NCBI GenBank assembly: GCA_934725525.1
Contig: CAKVCG010000027.1
Location: 1 to 15,610 of the forward strand
DNA length: 15,610 nt
Direction: 5' to 3'
Source of the DNA: an uncultured Brachyspira sp.
GTDB lineage: Bacteria; Spirochaetota; Brachyspiria; Brachyspirales; Brachyspiraceae
The stretch's first letter is position 1. Every line of letters begins with the position of its first letter. The position numbers and the translations under genes were made by a program. Shown one piece after another: positions 6,803-14,711 of the stretch. The notes below the pieces were generated by a model. That model was not told the DNA's origin. It made no database searches and saw nothing but the letters and a program-made list of their open reading frames with translations.

Positions 6803-7953
6803 AAAAATATGTTCTTCATAGCGAAAATACTATAGATAATATTAAAACTTATAGAGATTATTTTGGCGACTATCTTCATGCTAAAATTTCAAATTATAAC
6901 ATTCCTATAGAAGAATTAAAAGAATGCCCGATTTTTACAAGAGATACTTACCAAAAACCGCTTTATGATATTATTATATCGGAAAAAGGTAATGAAAATA
7001 CTTTAGTGATAAACGGTTATTCTATAGATTATCTTATTTTCAAAGATAAATTCCTATTAAAAAATAATCCTTATCTGATTTTAGACTCGGCAATATTTTT
7101 ATCGAAAATTCTTGATATAAAAAATATCGATATAATATTAAGAAACTATTATACGAAAGAAAAAAGTATTTTAATAAAAGCTTTAGCGGAAACGGAAGAT
7201 ATTTATCATATAGATAACGAAATTTCTATAAATATATACGATGAAGATTCTTATGAATATAAAATAACTATTCTATATTTAGAAAATAAAAAATATATAT
7301 TCGACTTGGAAACGATAACTCAATTCGGATATTTCGCTCATGTAGGAAAAGGCAATTTTGAAAAATACGGTAAAGGAGATTTTAAAGGTTCGGTTTTGCT
7401 TTCAATTTCGGGCGATATCAATATTCCCAATTTATACGAATTTGAATTATCTAATTCTTTTAAGGATATTGTAAGAATAGCGGGAAATACTCCTAAAGAT
7501 TATGATATAAAATGCGTATTTACCAACGGTTTTTTGAATCCTCCGATAAATATGGATAGTCTGCTAAATATTTCTTTGGATTATAACGATTTTGATAATT
7601 TAAATATAAAAATCGGAAATGGCGGAATATGTTTTATAGGCGAAAACAGATGCATTATAAGAATAGTTCTAAAAATAGTTTTATTTGCAAAAAGTATAGC
7701 CTGCGGTAAATGTATGCCTTGCGGTTATGGTTTTAGCTTATGCGAATATTATTTAAATAAAATAATTTTGGGCAACTCCGATAATTCCGATTTTAACAAT
7801 TTAAAAAGTAATTTAAATATGATAATAAGAGGAGCTTCCTGTTTATATATAAGGATGCTTGTAAACTGTATATTACAAACTATAGAAAAATTTAATTACG
7901 AATTTATATACGCCGTAGAAAAGAAAATAACTTTATACAGCTTTATAAAATAA
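6799..7953 (+). CDS. Divergent NuoF-like iron-sulfur subunit lacking recognisable FMN/NADH motifs
   Basis: This 384-residue protein is related to NuoF/HydB, the complex I 51-kDa subunit. Alignable landmarks are NPYLILDSAIFLSKIL (90-105, matching the PHLxIEG region), a LETI remnant near 170 (from NNVETL), GSVLLSISGDINIPNLYEFEL (197-217), and the C-terminal cluster domain ACGKCMPCGYG with Cys302, Cys305 and Cys308, plus Cys348 (ASC) as fourth [4Fe-4S] ligand. The signatures that bind FMN (GRGGAGFPTG, and the acidic NxxEGEPGTFKDR stretch) and NADH (GAGAYICGEETAL) cannot be found; their places hold unrelated or deleted sequence. It therefore probably carries an N3-type cluster but not the normal NADH-FMN site. 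It overlaps the nuoE-like gene by 4 bases and ends 11 bases before the nuoG-like gene. Confidence 0.78.
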   Translation: MKKYVLHSENTIDNIKTYRDYFGDYLHAKISNYNIPIEELKECPIFTRDTYQKPLYDIIISEKGNENTLVINGYSIDYLIFKDKFLLKNNPYLILDSAIFLSKILDIKNIDIILRNYYTKEKSILIKALAETEDIYHIDNEISINIYDEDSYEYKITILYLENKKYIFDLETITQFGYFAHVGKGNFEKYGKGDFKGSVLLSISGDINIPNLYEFELSNSFKDIVRIAGNTPKDYDIKCVFTNGFLNPPINMDSLLNISLDYNDFDNLNIKIGNGGICFIGENRCIIRIVLKIVLFAKSIACGKCMPCGYGFSLCEYYLNKIILGNSDNSDFNNLKSNLNMIIRGASCLYIRMLVNCILQTIEKFNYEFIYAVEKKITLYSFIK

Positions 7954-7964
7954 ACGGATATTAT

Positions 7965-9398
7965 ATGATTATAAAAATTATTGTTGATGAAAAAGATATA
8001 TATTCTCAAAAAGGGTGGACGATACTTAAAGCGTTATCATATTTCAAAATAGAAATTCCAAATTTATGCGATTATAAATTAGATAACGACAATATAAATA
8101 ATAATCTTTCTTTTGTGAGAGACGAAAAAGAATTAAATTGCAAATTATGTCTTATAAAAGTAAAAAGAAAAAATGAAGAATCCTACAATTTAAAATATGC
8201 CTGTAATGAAATAGTCGAAAACGGAATGGATATTATAAGCGAAGACGAAGAGATTGCATCTTATAGAAAGGCTCTGTTAAATTCAATATGCTATAGTCAT
8301 AATGCCGTATGTTTAAATTGCAAAGTTGATTATAACTGTAAATTGAAAAAATATTTTGATTTGTATAATATAACCGCAAAAAATAGTGAAGAAAATAATA
8401 AGGAAAAAATTTTAAGCGACAATAAATTTAATAACAAATTTGTTAACGAAATAAAAGATATGGTCAAAACTTTTAATCTACCAGATTATATAAAAGCCGA
8501 TTACGACAGATGCATAAATTGCGGATTATGCGCCAATTATAAAACAATAAACGGCTATAATTCTATGATAGTAGACTTATGTCCTACGAATGTATTTTAT
8601 TCTAAAAGAGAGTTTGAAAAAGAAATAAAAAATAATTCCAATAACTCTATAGAAAGCGTCCAAAATTTTTGTATAGGCTGCAATAAATTATGCGATATAA
8701 AATATTTGCATAATAGAGAATCTATAATAGATATAAAATCTATTTCTGGCAAAAAATACGGTTTATGCGATTATGGTAGAAAGATGGATTATTATTCAAA
8801 CGATTTGCTTAAATATCCTTTAATACACGGAGTCGAAAACGATTTTGAAAAAGCTAAAGAATTATATCAAGAATTTATAAGCGATATTAACGATAATTCT
8901 TATTTGGCTATCGCTTCCACCTCGTATCCGCTTGAAGATATTAAAGCGTTTAACGAGCTTTCAAGTTCTTTAGGAATAACGAAACTATATTATAAAAAAA
9001 ATAACATTTCCACAGACTCTAATGTTATAAGAGATAATTATACCAATATAAATAAATATTCGATTGAAGAATTAAAAAGAGAACTCAAATATATTAACGG
9101 AGAGAATATAGATTTTGATTCTTATAAAAAATTTATTATTTTAGGAGATTCTTTATTGGGTAACGATGAAAAAATAATCTCTTTCGCTCAAAAAAATAAG
9201 AGAAACTATATACTTTTTACTCCGACATTATCTCTTTTGGCTTATAATTCGTTCGTAGCTTTTCCAATAGCGTGGCTCGGAGAATTTAACGGTTTTTATA
9301 TTGATAAATATGGAAAAGCTAAAGAAACGGTTTCTTTTTTGAATAAAGATAAGAATAGATTGAATTTAAGAGATTTAATAAAATATTTGTATTTATAA
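7965..9398 (+). CDS. Compact NuoG-like iron-sulfur subunit
   Basis: This 477-residue protein has the N-terminal architecture of NuoG and HydA-type subunits with four complete ligand sets. A plant-type [2Fe-2S] domain uses Cys35, Cys59, Cys62 and Cys80, with a longer first loop than usual. A His-Cys3 [4Fe-4S] motif is formed by His112, Cys116, Cys119 and Cys125. A ferredoxin-like site uses Cys183, Cys186, Cys189 and Cys206 (the last in LCP). A molybdopterin-oxidoreductase-type [4Fe-4S] motif uses Cys236, Cys239, Cys243 and Cys268 (GLCDYGR). The rest (270-477) is a much shortened relative of the NuoG C-terminal domain, ending with EFNGFYIDKYGKAKE, comparable to the GTFVNxEGRxQ motif. There is no H-cluster domain, so it is not a hydrogenase catalytic subunit. 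It was probably inherited as a unit with the two preceding genes. Confidence 0.85.
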   Translation: MIIKIIVDEKDIYSQKGWTILKALSYFKIEIPNLCDYKLDNDNINNNLSFVRDEKELNCKLCLIKVKRKNEESYNLKYACNEIVENGMDIISEDEEIASYRKALLNSICYSHNAVCLNCKVDYNCKLKKYFDLYNITAKNSEENNKEKILSDNKFNNKFVNEIKDMVKTFNLPDYIKADYDRCINCGLCANYKTINGYNSMIVDLCPTNVFYSKREFEKEIKNNSNNSIESVQNFCIGCNKLCDIKYLHNRESIIDIKSISGKKYGLCDYGRKMDYYSNDLLKYPLIHGVENDFEKAKELYQEFISDINDNSYLAIASTSYPLEDIKAFNELSSSLGITKLYYKKNNISTDSNVIRDNYTNINKYSIEELKRELKYINGENIDFDSYKKFIILGDSLLGNDEKIISFAQKNKRNYILFTPTLSLLAYNSFVAFPIAWLGEFNGFYIDKYGKAKETVSFLNKDKNRLNLRDLIKYLYL

Positions 9399-9414
9399 TA
9401 ATTTCGTATATAAT
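9387..9414 (+). promoter_or_regulatory. Possible weak promoter before the glpD-like gene
   Basis: TATAAT (9409-9414) is preceded at 16 bases by TTGTAT (9387-9392), a poor -35 inside the end of the nuoG-like gene. It could give the glpD-like gene extra transcription independent of the operon promoter. The -10 is perfect, but in DNA this A+T-rich such matches arise by chance. Confidence 0.35.
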
Positions 9415-9448
9415 ATTAGCGGAGATTATATTTATAAAGGAGTCATTT

Positions 9449-11005
9449 ATGCGAAAAACAAGAGCCGAGATACTCCCCAATATAAGCAATAATCATTATG
9501 ACATAATCGTTATAGGTGGCGGCGTAATAGGGGCTACTATAGTTTTTAAAACATCGAGGGTCGGACTTTCCGCTTTATTATTAGAAAAACATGATTTTTC
9601 TTATGGTTCTTCTTCTCGTGGCGCTAAAATGCTAAACGGCGGTTTCAACGATATGACTACAAAAAGCATAATCCCTACGATTTATAAAGTTAGAGAAAGA
9701 AATAATTTAATGTATAAAAGTTCCGCAAACCAGATTGGAATATTATATCCTTTATACGAGCATGGCAAATCGGGTTTGTTTAGACAGGAATTAAAGAGCG
9801 GTTTTTACGATTTGCTTTCTCTATTTTCTCCCATTAAAAGACATATATCTCATAGTCGAAATTCAACTTTGGGATGTTTGTCAGATTTAATTAATAACGA
9901 TGTAATAGCGGGAATAGAATATTATGAAGGAATATTGGACGATTCAAGATATGTTATGGAACTTCTTTTAAAAGCCGAAGAAAACGGAGCGGATATTTTG
10001 AATTATGCCGAAGTTAAGGCTTTTGAATATACGAATAAAGAGATACAAAGAGTTGTTTTATCGGATAGAATAACGGGAAAAATTTACGAAGCGAGCGCAA
10101 AAAATATAGTAATCTCCGCGGGAGCTTGGGGACATCAATTAAGCTCAATTCTTCCAAATGGCAGTTTTGACAATAAAGTTCAATATGTGAAAGGAACTCA
10201 TTTGATAGTAAATGGTAATATTATTCATGTAAATAAATCCGTAGTTTTGCCAAAAATAAAAGACAGACCCAATGTTTTTTTGACTAAATGGAAAGACTCG
10301 ATGATTATCGGACCTACGATAAAAAAATATAACGGCAATTTGGATTGCATATACGCTACAAGCGATGAAATCGAATACTTGCTCGATATATACAATACTT
10401 ATTTCAGTTCAATTGTAAATAAGAATCATATAATCACGACTCAATCGGGTATGATGCCCGTTAATCCGATGGATATAAAAATTCATTCTCATCCGAATTA
10501 TAAATTATTCGTTGTGGAAGGCGGAAACTTTACTTTGTCTTCTCTTGTCGCCGTAAAAACTTTATTAAAAATATACGGAAAACCTTATAAATGGTTCAGC
10601 GTTAAAAAATTTATGAATAATAAAATCGATAAAAAAGTAGAATGGGTTTTGAAAAAAGAAACCGTTGATTTTCTTATAAATTATTTTAACTCCGTAGATT
10701 TGGCGATTCGATTAAATGAATTCTGCAAAAACGATTCTTCTTTGCTTATAAGCGTGGGACTTGACGAAAGAATCCCGAGGGGCTTGATTAAATATTTTAT
10801 CGAAGTGGAACATGCCTTGCATTTGGACGATATTATGATTAGAAGATTGAGATTTATTTTAACTGAAAACGACTGCGGAACTTTATTAGCCGAGCATATA
10901 GCCGAAGAGATGGCAAAAACTTTGGGTTGGAATCAAAAGCAAATAGAATGGGAAATTAAAAGATACAGAACGGAAATAAAACGAGCGAGAGTTTCTTTGT
11001 ATTGA
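9449..11005 (+). CDS. GlpD-family FAD-dependent oxidoreductase, divergent substrate site
   Basis: This 518-residue protein follows the aerobic glycerol-3-phosphate dehydrogenase (GlpD/GlpA) layout. It has a Rossmann FAD motif VIGGGVIGA (21-29), the SSSRGAKMLNGG segment (54-65), LDDSRYVMELLLKAEENGA (163-181), ISAGAWGHQ, KGTHLIV, and a C-terminal helical domain with IRRLRF and MAKTLGW. Residues that contact glycerol-3-phosphate in E. coli GlpD appear replaced: the HGGLRY segment reads NGGFND, GVRP reads GMMP, and GGKLTT reads GGNFTL. Flavin binding is therefore likely, but the substrate is uncertain. A strong AAAGGAG (9436-9442) lies 6 bases before the ATG. The gene follows the nuoG-like gene by 50 bases, with no terminator between and only a weak promoter candidate, so it likely belongs to the same unit. 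No glpK or glpF is nearby. Confidence 0.82.
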   Translation: MRKTRAEILPNISNNHYDIIVIGGGVIGATIVFKTSRVGLSALLLEKHDFSYGSSSRGAKMLNGGFNDMTTKSIIPTIYKVRERNNLMYKSSANQIGILYPLYEHGKSGLFRQELKSGFYDLLSLFSPIKRHISHSRNSTLGCLSDLINNDVIAGIEYYEGILDDSRYVMELLLKAEENGADILNYAEVKAFEYTNKEIQRVVLSDRITGKIYEASAKNIVISAGAWGHQLSSILPNGSFDNKVQYVKGTHLIVNGNIIHVNKSVVLPKIKDRPNVFLTKWKDSMIIGPTIKKYNGNLDCIYATSDEIEYLLDIYNTYFSSIVNKNHIITTQSGMMPVNPMDIKIHSHPNYKLFVVEGGNFTLSSLVAVKTLLKIYGKPYKWFSVKKFMNNKIDKKVEWVLKKETVDFLINYFNSVDLAIRLNEFCKNDSSLLISVGLDERIPRGLIKYFIEVEHALHLDDIMIRRLRFILTENDCGTLLAEHIAEEMAKTLGWNQKQIEWEIKRYRTEIKRARVSLY

Positions 11006-11042
11006 TTTTAAGACTATTTTAGAATTCTTATTTTACAAAAAT

Positions 11043-11077
11043 AAAGAGGAACTTATAAAAAATAAATTCCTCTTTTT
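11043..11077. terminator. Bidirectional intrinsic terminator between glpD-like gene and pepA
   Basis: A perfect 9-bp stem pairs 11043-11051 (AAAGAGGAA) with 11067-11075 (TTCCTCTTT), followed by a T-run to 11077. The minus strand also carries a T-rich stretch after the stem. It lies between two converging genes, 37 bases past one stop and 25 bases past the other. Confidence 0.85.
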
Positions 11078-11102
11078 ATCTTTTCTATTTAATAATTATT
11101 TG

Positions 11103-12572
11103 TTATTCGTTTTCAATTATCTTTTCTACCGTTTTTGCAAGAAGATAAACGCCGACACCAGTCGCTCCTTTTGAAGTATATTTTTCGGTTACATTTGAGT
11201 AAGAAGTGCAGGCTATATCCAAATGCGCCCATTTACTTCCTTCGGTAAAATATGATAAGAATTGTGCCGCTTGAATAGTTCCCGCTTCTCTTCCTCCTGT
11301 ATTTTTTATATCCGCGACATCCGATTTTATCGCCTCTTTATATTCTTCAAACAAAGGTAATTCCCAAACTCTTTCGTAAGTGTCGTTCCCAGCGTCTTTA
11401 ATAATATTCGACAATTTTTCATCGGTCGATAGTAATCCTGTCGCATATTTTCCCAAAGCGATAGAACAAGCACCGGTCAAAGTGGCTATATCGATAATAT
11501 AATCGGGTTTGTATTTTTTTATTCCATAAGATAAAGCGTCGGCAAGTATAAGTCTTCCTTCCGCATCGGTATTTACGACTTCGACCGTTACGCCGTTATG
11601 CATTTTCAATATATCTCCGGGGTTAATCGCTCCGCTTCCCGTTTTATTGTCGGTTAGAGGGCATATAGCGGTAACATTTGCTTTTAAATTTCTATCGGCT
11701 ATTAAAAATAAAGCTCCGCAAACGGCGGCCGCTCCCGCCATATCGTCTTTCATTCCAAGCATAGAATCGGAAGGTTTCAAAGACATTCCGCCCGTATCGA
11801 AGGTTATTCCTTTTCCTACCAAAACTATATTTTTTTTAGCTTTACTATTTTTATATTGAGCGACAAATAACCTCGGAGGATTTTTGCTCCCGGCGTTTAC
11901 TCCCAAAATTCCGTTCATATTTTGAGTTTTTAATTGTCTTTCGTCCAAAACTGAAACGGTAATTTTTTTCTTTTCGGCGACTTTTTTAGCTCTTTCGATA
12001 AAAGTTAAAGAATTGATTACATTGCTCGGCTCATTAACCATATCTCTTGTCCAAAAAATATTTTTCGCTATTTGATAAGCTCTCGCTATCGCGTTTTCGG
12101 TGTCTTTTTTATGTTCCGAAACCAAAAGTATATTTTTTATTTCCGTTTTATCTTTTAATCTTTTTTCTCCAAAATAATTATTGAAACTGTAAGAAGCCAA
12201 GAGCATTCCTAAACAAAACTGCTCGTATGATTCCATAGAACCGATTTCCGCAAATAATTCCGCCACATCCACTTCAATATCGCTTATATGCAAATCTTTC
12301 ATTAATTTTATTAAAGAAGCCCCCGCGCATTTCCAAGTTTCATACATATAATTTTTTACTTCCTTATAAGTTATATAAATTACTCTCGTATTTTTTGAAA
12401 AAGCGAAAGCGAAAGGAGTAGAGATTGAATAATATTTATCTTTAACCAAACCGTTAAATAATTCTATATACTCTTTATTGAAAGAGCAAACTTTAAGCTG
12501 TGTTTTTTCCGCCTTTACAAAAATTGCAACCGTGTCTTTTTTTATAAAATCTACATTATGTTTTAATTTCAT
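11103..12572 (-). CDS. pepA: Cytosolic leucyl aminopeptidase (family M17)
   Basis: M17 aminopeptidases are two-metal enzymes that release N-terminal residues from peptides in the cytoplasm. The 489 residues fit the family. The C-terminal catalytic domain shows GKGITFDTGG (253-262) with Lys254 and Asp259, then Lys266, Asp277 in MKDDMAG, and the signature NTDAEGRL (334-341) with Asp336, Glu338 and Arg340. These match the metal and bicarbonate-site residues of E. coli PepA. The N-terminal domain (1-150) is divergent, as is usual. The C-terminal AHLDIAC and GATGVGV are also typical. An AGAGGA site lies 6 bases before the ATG and a full-consensus promoter lies upstream. Some PepA proteins also bind DNA at cer/xer sites, but nothing here points to that. 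Confidence 0.96.
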   Translation of the reverse strand: MKLKHNVDFIKKDTVAIFVKAEKTQLKVCSFNKEYIELFNGLVKDKYYSISTPFAFAFSKNTRVIYITYKEVKNYMYETWKCAGASLIKLMKDLHISDIEVDVAELFAEIGSMESYEQFCLGMLLASYSFNNYFGEKRLKDKTEIKNILLVSEHKKDTENAIARAYQIAKNIFWTRDMVNEPSNVINSLTFIERAKKVAEKKKITVSVLDERQLKTQNMNGILGVNAGSKNPPRLFVAQYKNSKAKKNIVLVGKGITFDTGGMSLKPSDSMLGMKDDMAGAAAVCGALFLIADRNLKANVTAICPLTDNKTGSGAINPGDILKMHNGVTVEVVNTDAEGRLILADALSYGIKKYKPDYIIDIATLTGACSIALGKYATGLLSTDEKLSNIIKDAGNDTYERVWELPLFEEYKEAIKSDVADIKNTGGREAGTIQAAQFLSYFTEGSKWAHLDIACTSYSNVTEKYTSKGATGVGVYLLAKTVEKIIENE

Positions 12573-12613
12573 TGTTCGTCCTCTGTCAGAAAATTTTAAT
12601 TTTATTTTAATTA

Positions 12614-12641
12614 ATTATATACAATGTTTTTTTTATGTCAA
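12614..12641 (-). promoter_or_regulatory. Consensus sigma70 promoter of pepA
   Basis: On the minus strand TTGACA (12641-12636) and TATAAT (12619-12614) are both perfect, with a 16-base spacer. The start near 12607 leaves a leader of about 35 bases containing AGAGGA. It lies in the 101-base gap between tsaD and pepA, so pepA need not rely on read-through from tsaD. Confidence 0.85.
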
Positions 12642-12673
12642 TTAATTAATCGGATAATAAACTTAAAGTATTA

Positions 12674-13696
12674 TTAAGAGTTTTTCTTTTTGCTATTATA
12701 TTTTTTATTCAAAACTCTTGAAAAACAATCCAAATTATAATCGGCGTATTCTATTTTATCTTTCATATGATACGCAAGTCCTCCAACCATCGCCGCATTG
12801 TCGGTTGTGTATTTTAATTCGGGCAAATAGCATTCAAAATCTTTTGAGTTTGAAAATCTCTCTCTCAAATAACTATTGCATGCAACTCCGCCCGAAATAG
12901 TCACTCTTTTAATTCCGCTTATCTCAACATATTTTAAAGTTTTTATATATAAAGGTTCTATCGCGCTTATTTGAAATGCGGCGGCTATATTTTCGTTTGT
13001 CGCTTCGTATCCTTCTTTTAAATATTTTTTTGTGGAATATACACATGCCGTTTTTAATCCGCTATAAGAAAAATTAAATTCATCCGCTCCGCTTAAAAGT
13101 ATTAAAGGATATTTAATCGCGTTTTTATCTCCTTTTTGAGCGAGTTTATCTATTATAGGTCCGCCAGGATAACCTAAATTTAAAAATTTTGAAACTTTAT
13201 CATAAGCTTCTCCAACCGCATCGTCTAAAGTCGTTCCAATAATTTTATATTCTCCATGCGAATGAACTTCCGTTATTATAGTATGTCCGCCAGAAACGAC
13301 TAAAGCTATATAAGGAAAATTTATTTCGTTAGTGAGATGAGGCGAATAAATGTGAGATGCTATATGGTCCAAAGCTATTAAAGGTTTTTGCATAGCGAAA
13401 GATAGTCCTTTAGCCGTTCCCACTCCAACCAAAAGCGACCCCAAAAGTCCAGGTCTATTCGTCACTGCAAATAAATCTATATCTTCTAATTTAATATTAG
13501 CGTCTTTTAAAGCCTTATCGATAACATAAATAATAGCTTCTATATGTTTTCTCGCCGCTATCTCAGGGACTACTCCTTGAAATTCTTTATAAGCGTCTAT
13601 CGAAGAACTTAAAACCGAAGACAAAACTTTATTTCCGTTTTCAACTATCGCAACCGAAGTATCGTCACAGGAAGTATCTATTGCCAATATTTTCAT
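12674..13696 (-). CDS. tsaD: tRNA N6-threonylcarbamoyladenosine transferase subunit TsaD
   Basis: TsaD, working with TsaB and TsaE, transfers the threonylcarbamoyl group to A37 of ANN-decoding tRNAs (t6A). The 340 residues are standard length. Visible ASKHA-fold motifs are AIDTSCDDTSVAIV (5-18), EIAARKH (45-51), the metal-binding HIASH (His111, His115), VSGGHT (134-139), TLDDAVGEAYDK (156-167), FSYSGLKTA (209-217), GGVACN (269-274) and TDNAAMVG with Asp299, the likely third metal ligand. No clear Shine-Dalgarno precedes the ATG; the 25 bases upstream are almost all A and T, so initiation may rely on an unstructured leader. A promoter lies at 13732-13760. The partners tsaB and tsaE are not in the window. 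Confidence 0.98.
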   Translation of the reverse strand: MKILAIDTSCDDTSVAIVENGNKVLSSVLSSSIDAYKEFQGVVPEIAARKHIEAIIYVIDKALKDANIKLEDIDLFAVTNRPGLLGSLLVGVGTAKGLSFAMQKPLIALDHIASHIYSPHLTNEINFPYIALVVSGGHTIITEVHSHGEYKIIGTTLDDAVGEAYDKVSKFLNLGYPGGPIIDKLAQKGDKNAIKYPLILLSGADEFNFSYSGLKTACVYSTKKYLKEGYEATNENIAAAFQISAIEPLYIKTLKYVEISGIKRVTISGGVACNSYLRERFSNSKDFECYLPELKYTTDNAAMVGGLAYHMKDKIEYADYNLDCFSRVLNKKYNSKKKNS

Positions 13697-13731
13697 TTTT
13701 TTATTTATTCTTTATTTGCTCAATTTATTAA

Positions 13732-13760
13732 ATCATATAATAAAAAATATTTTTTATCAA
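13732..13760 (-). promoter_or_regulatory. Sigma70-type promoter of tsaD
   Basis: On the minus strand TTGATA (13760-13755) is followed after 17 bases by TATGAT (13737-13732), each hexamer matching consensus at 5 of 6 positions. The leader would be roughly 30 bases. The same -35 variant TTGATA occurs before mutS. The promoter touches the end of the methyltransferase fragment upstream. Confidence 0.65.
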
Positions 13761-13912
13761 TTAATTAATCTTAACAAAAATCTTATTTCTTTTTTATGTT
13801 TTGAGTGAAGAGAATTAAAAGGAGGGTCTAAATATATTAAGTCTACAGAATTATCGTGGATTTTTTCATTCATAACATCTAAATTATTCCCGTAAAATAA
13901 TGAGAAAAATTT
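13757..13912 (-). pseudogene. N-terminal fragment of a DNA methyltransferase
   Basis: On the minus strand an open stretch of 51 codons reads SLFYGNNLDVM, then NSVDLIYLDPPFNS, and then an unrelated tail to a TGA at 13757-13759. The DPPF motif (catalytic motif IV of amino-methyltransferases, at 13811-13828) preceded by the xLFYGDNLxVL and SVDLIYLDPPFNS wording is characteristic of bacterial site-specific adenine methyltransferases near their N-terminus. Everything after PPFNS is missing, including the SAM-binding and target-recognition regions, and a stop codon (13913-13915) lies just upstream of the conserved part. It cannot be functional. It is best explained as a remnant left when a methyltransferase or restriction gene was lost. 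Confidence 0.78.
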
Positions 13913-14378
13913 TTATTCTATTCTTTTTATTTACAATTTCTTTATTCGGACAATTTAAAGCAAATAAAGATGGCTTTACTATAAAAATGGAAAGTGAAGA
14001 AGATAAAAATGTATAATATGCCAATTTGCATTAAGCTATAATAAAATTGCTATCATAGTTGATTCAATCGGTCTTAATTCAGAAGAAAGTGATGAACCTA
14101 CAAAAATATATTTTAGCACTTTTAACGGCAATTTATCTATTCCTTTAGAAAACAATCGTAATAAAGGAGTTGTAGTATTATCAGTATCAGCATCACATTA
14201 TATGGGAGCAGAAGGATATGAATATAACCGAACTACTATGATAGGTTTTGATGACGATGTGATTATAAAACAAATTTTATATTTGTTAGCAGCAAACAAT
14301 GATGCTATAATTCAAATATATTATACTAAAGATACTTTTTATAGTTTTAATTTTAGTAAATATAATGAAAAAAACTAA
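13900..14378 (+). pseudogene. Frameshifted small secreted protein of unknown function
   Basis: The first part (ATG at 13900) encodes a clear signal peptide, MRKIFILFFLFTISLFG, followed by QFKANKDGFTIKMESEED, and stops at 14014-14016. A second part in the frame one base back continues at once with CQFALSYNKIAIIVDSIG and runs to a TAA at 14376-14378, ending FNFSKYNEKN. Adding one base near the A-run at 14006-14009 joins them into a protein of about 159 residues. The two parts have matching composition, so they look like one gene broken by a single deletion. No domain is recognised. There is no good ribosome site upstream. It could also be a sequencing error in a homopolymer. Confidence 0.68.
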
Positions 14379-14458
14379 TGAATGAAAATTAAATTATTAT
14401 TATACTTGAACTAGCGGTATAACTTAATTTTGAAACAAATACAAATCTCAAATAATAA

Positions 14459-14602
14459 TTATTTTTCCAAATAAGAATAAGAAAATTTATATTGCGCAAA
14501 CGGAATATAAAAAACATCTTTCAAATTCGGACTTTTCAATACAGGTGGTTCAAAATAATAAATTGGAATAATAACCGCTTCGCTTAAAACTGTTTTTATT
14601 CC
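14459..14602 (-). pseudogene. C-terminal tail of an oligopeptide ABC transporter binding protein
   Basis: On the minus strand 47 codons between two stops read KTVLSEAVIIPIYYFEPPVL, then KSPNLKDVFYIPFAQYKFSYSYLEK and a TAA. The pattern AVIIPLYY...KPNLKGV...FxYxYLE is the usual C-terminus of OppA/DppA-type peptide-binding lipoproteins. Such proteins are normally over 500 residues, and nothing upstream in this frame continues the match, so about nine tenths of the gene is gone. The natural stop is kept, which suggests the tail was left behind by a deletion or insertion event rather than by slow decay from the 3' end. Confidence 0.72.
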
Positions 14603-14711
14603 TTAATCATTTAATCTATTTATATAGTAACAAATTTTGTAAATTTGTCAACTACTTTTTACTCCATCATCGCCTCACGGCACACAGCGTGTGTAACTTT
14701 ATTTTTATATT
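14603..14711. other. Non-coding stretch with two small hairpins
   Basis: No gene is visible. A perfect 8-bp hairpin with a 3-base loop lies at 14630-14648 (ACAAATTT / AAATTTGT). A second short inverted repeat, CACAC-AGC-GTGTG, lies at 14681-14693. The segment 14611-14651 resembles 14906-14949 on the far side of the palindromic element. No good T-run follows either hairpin, so they are not convincing terminators. Confidence 0.5.

Noticed and set aside
7965..9398. [FeFe]-hydrogenase catalytic subunit
   Set aside because: The N-terminal Fe-S layout is HydA-like, but the H-cluster motifs are absent and the C-terminal part resembles a shortened NuoG domain.
12662..12678. Terminator after tsaD
   Set aside because: The stem is only 5 A+T-rich pairs (CTTAA/TTAAG), overlaps the stop codon and has a weak T tract on the minus strand.
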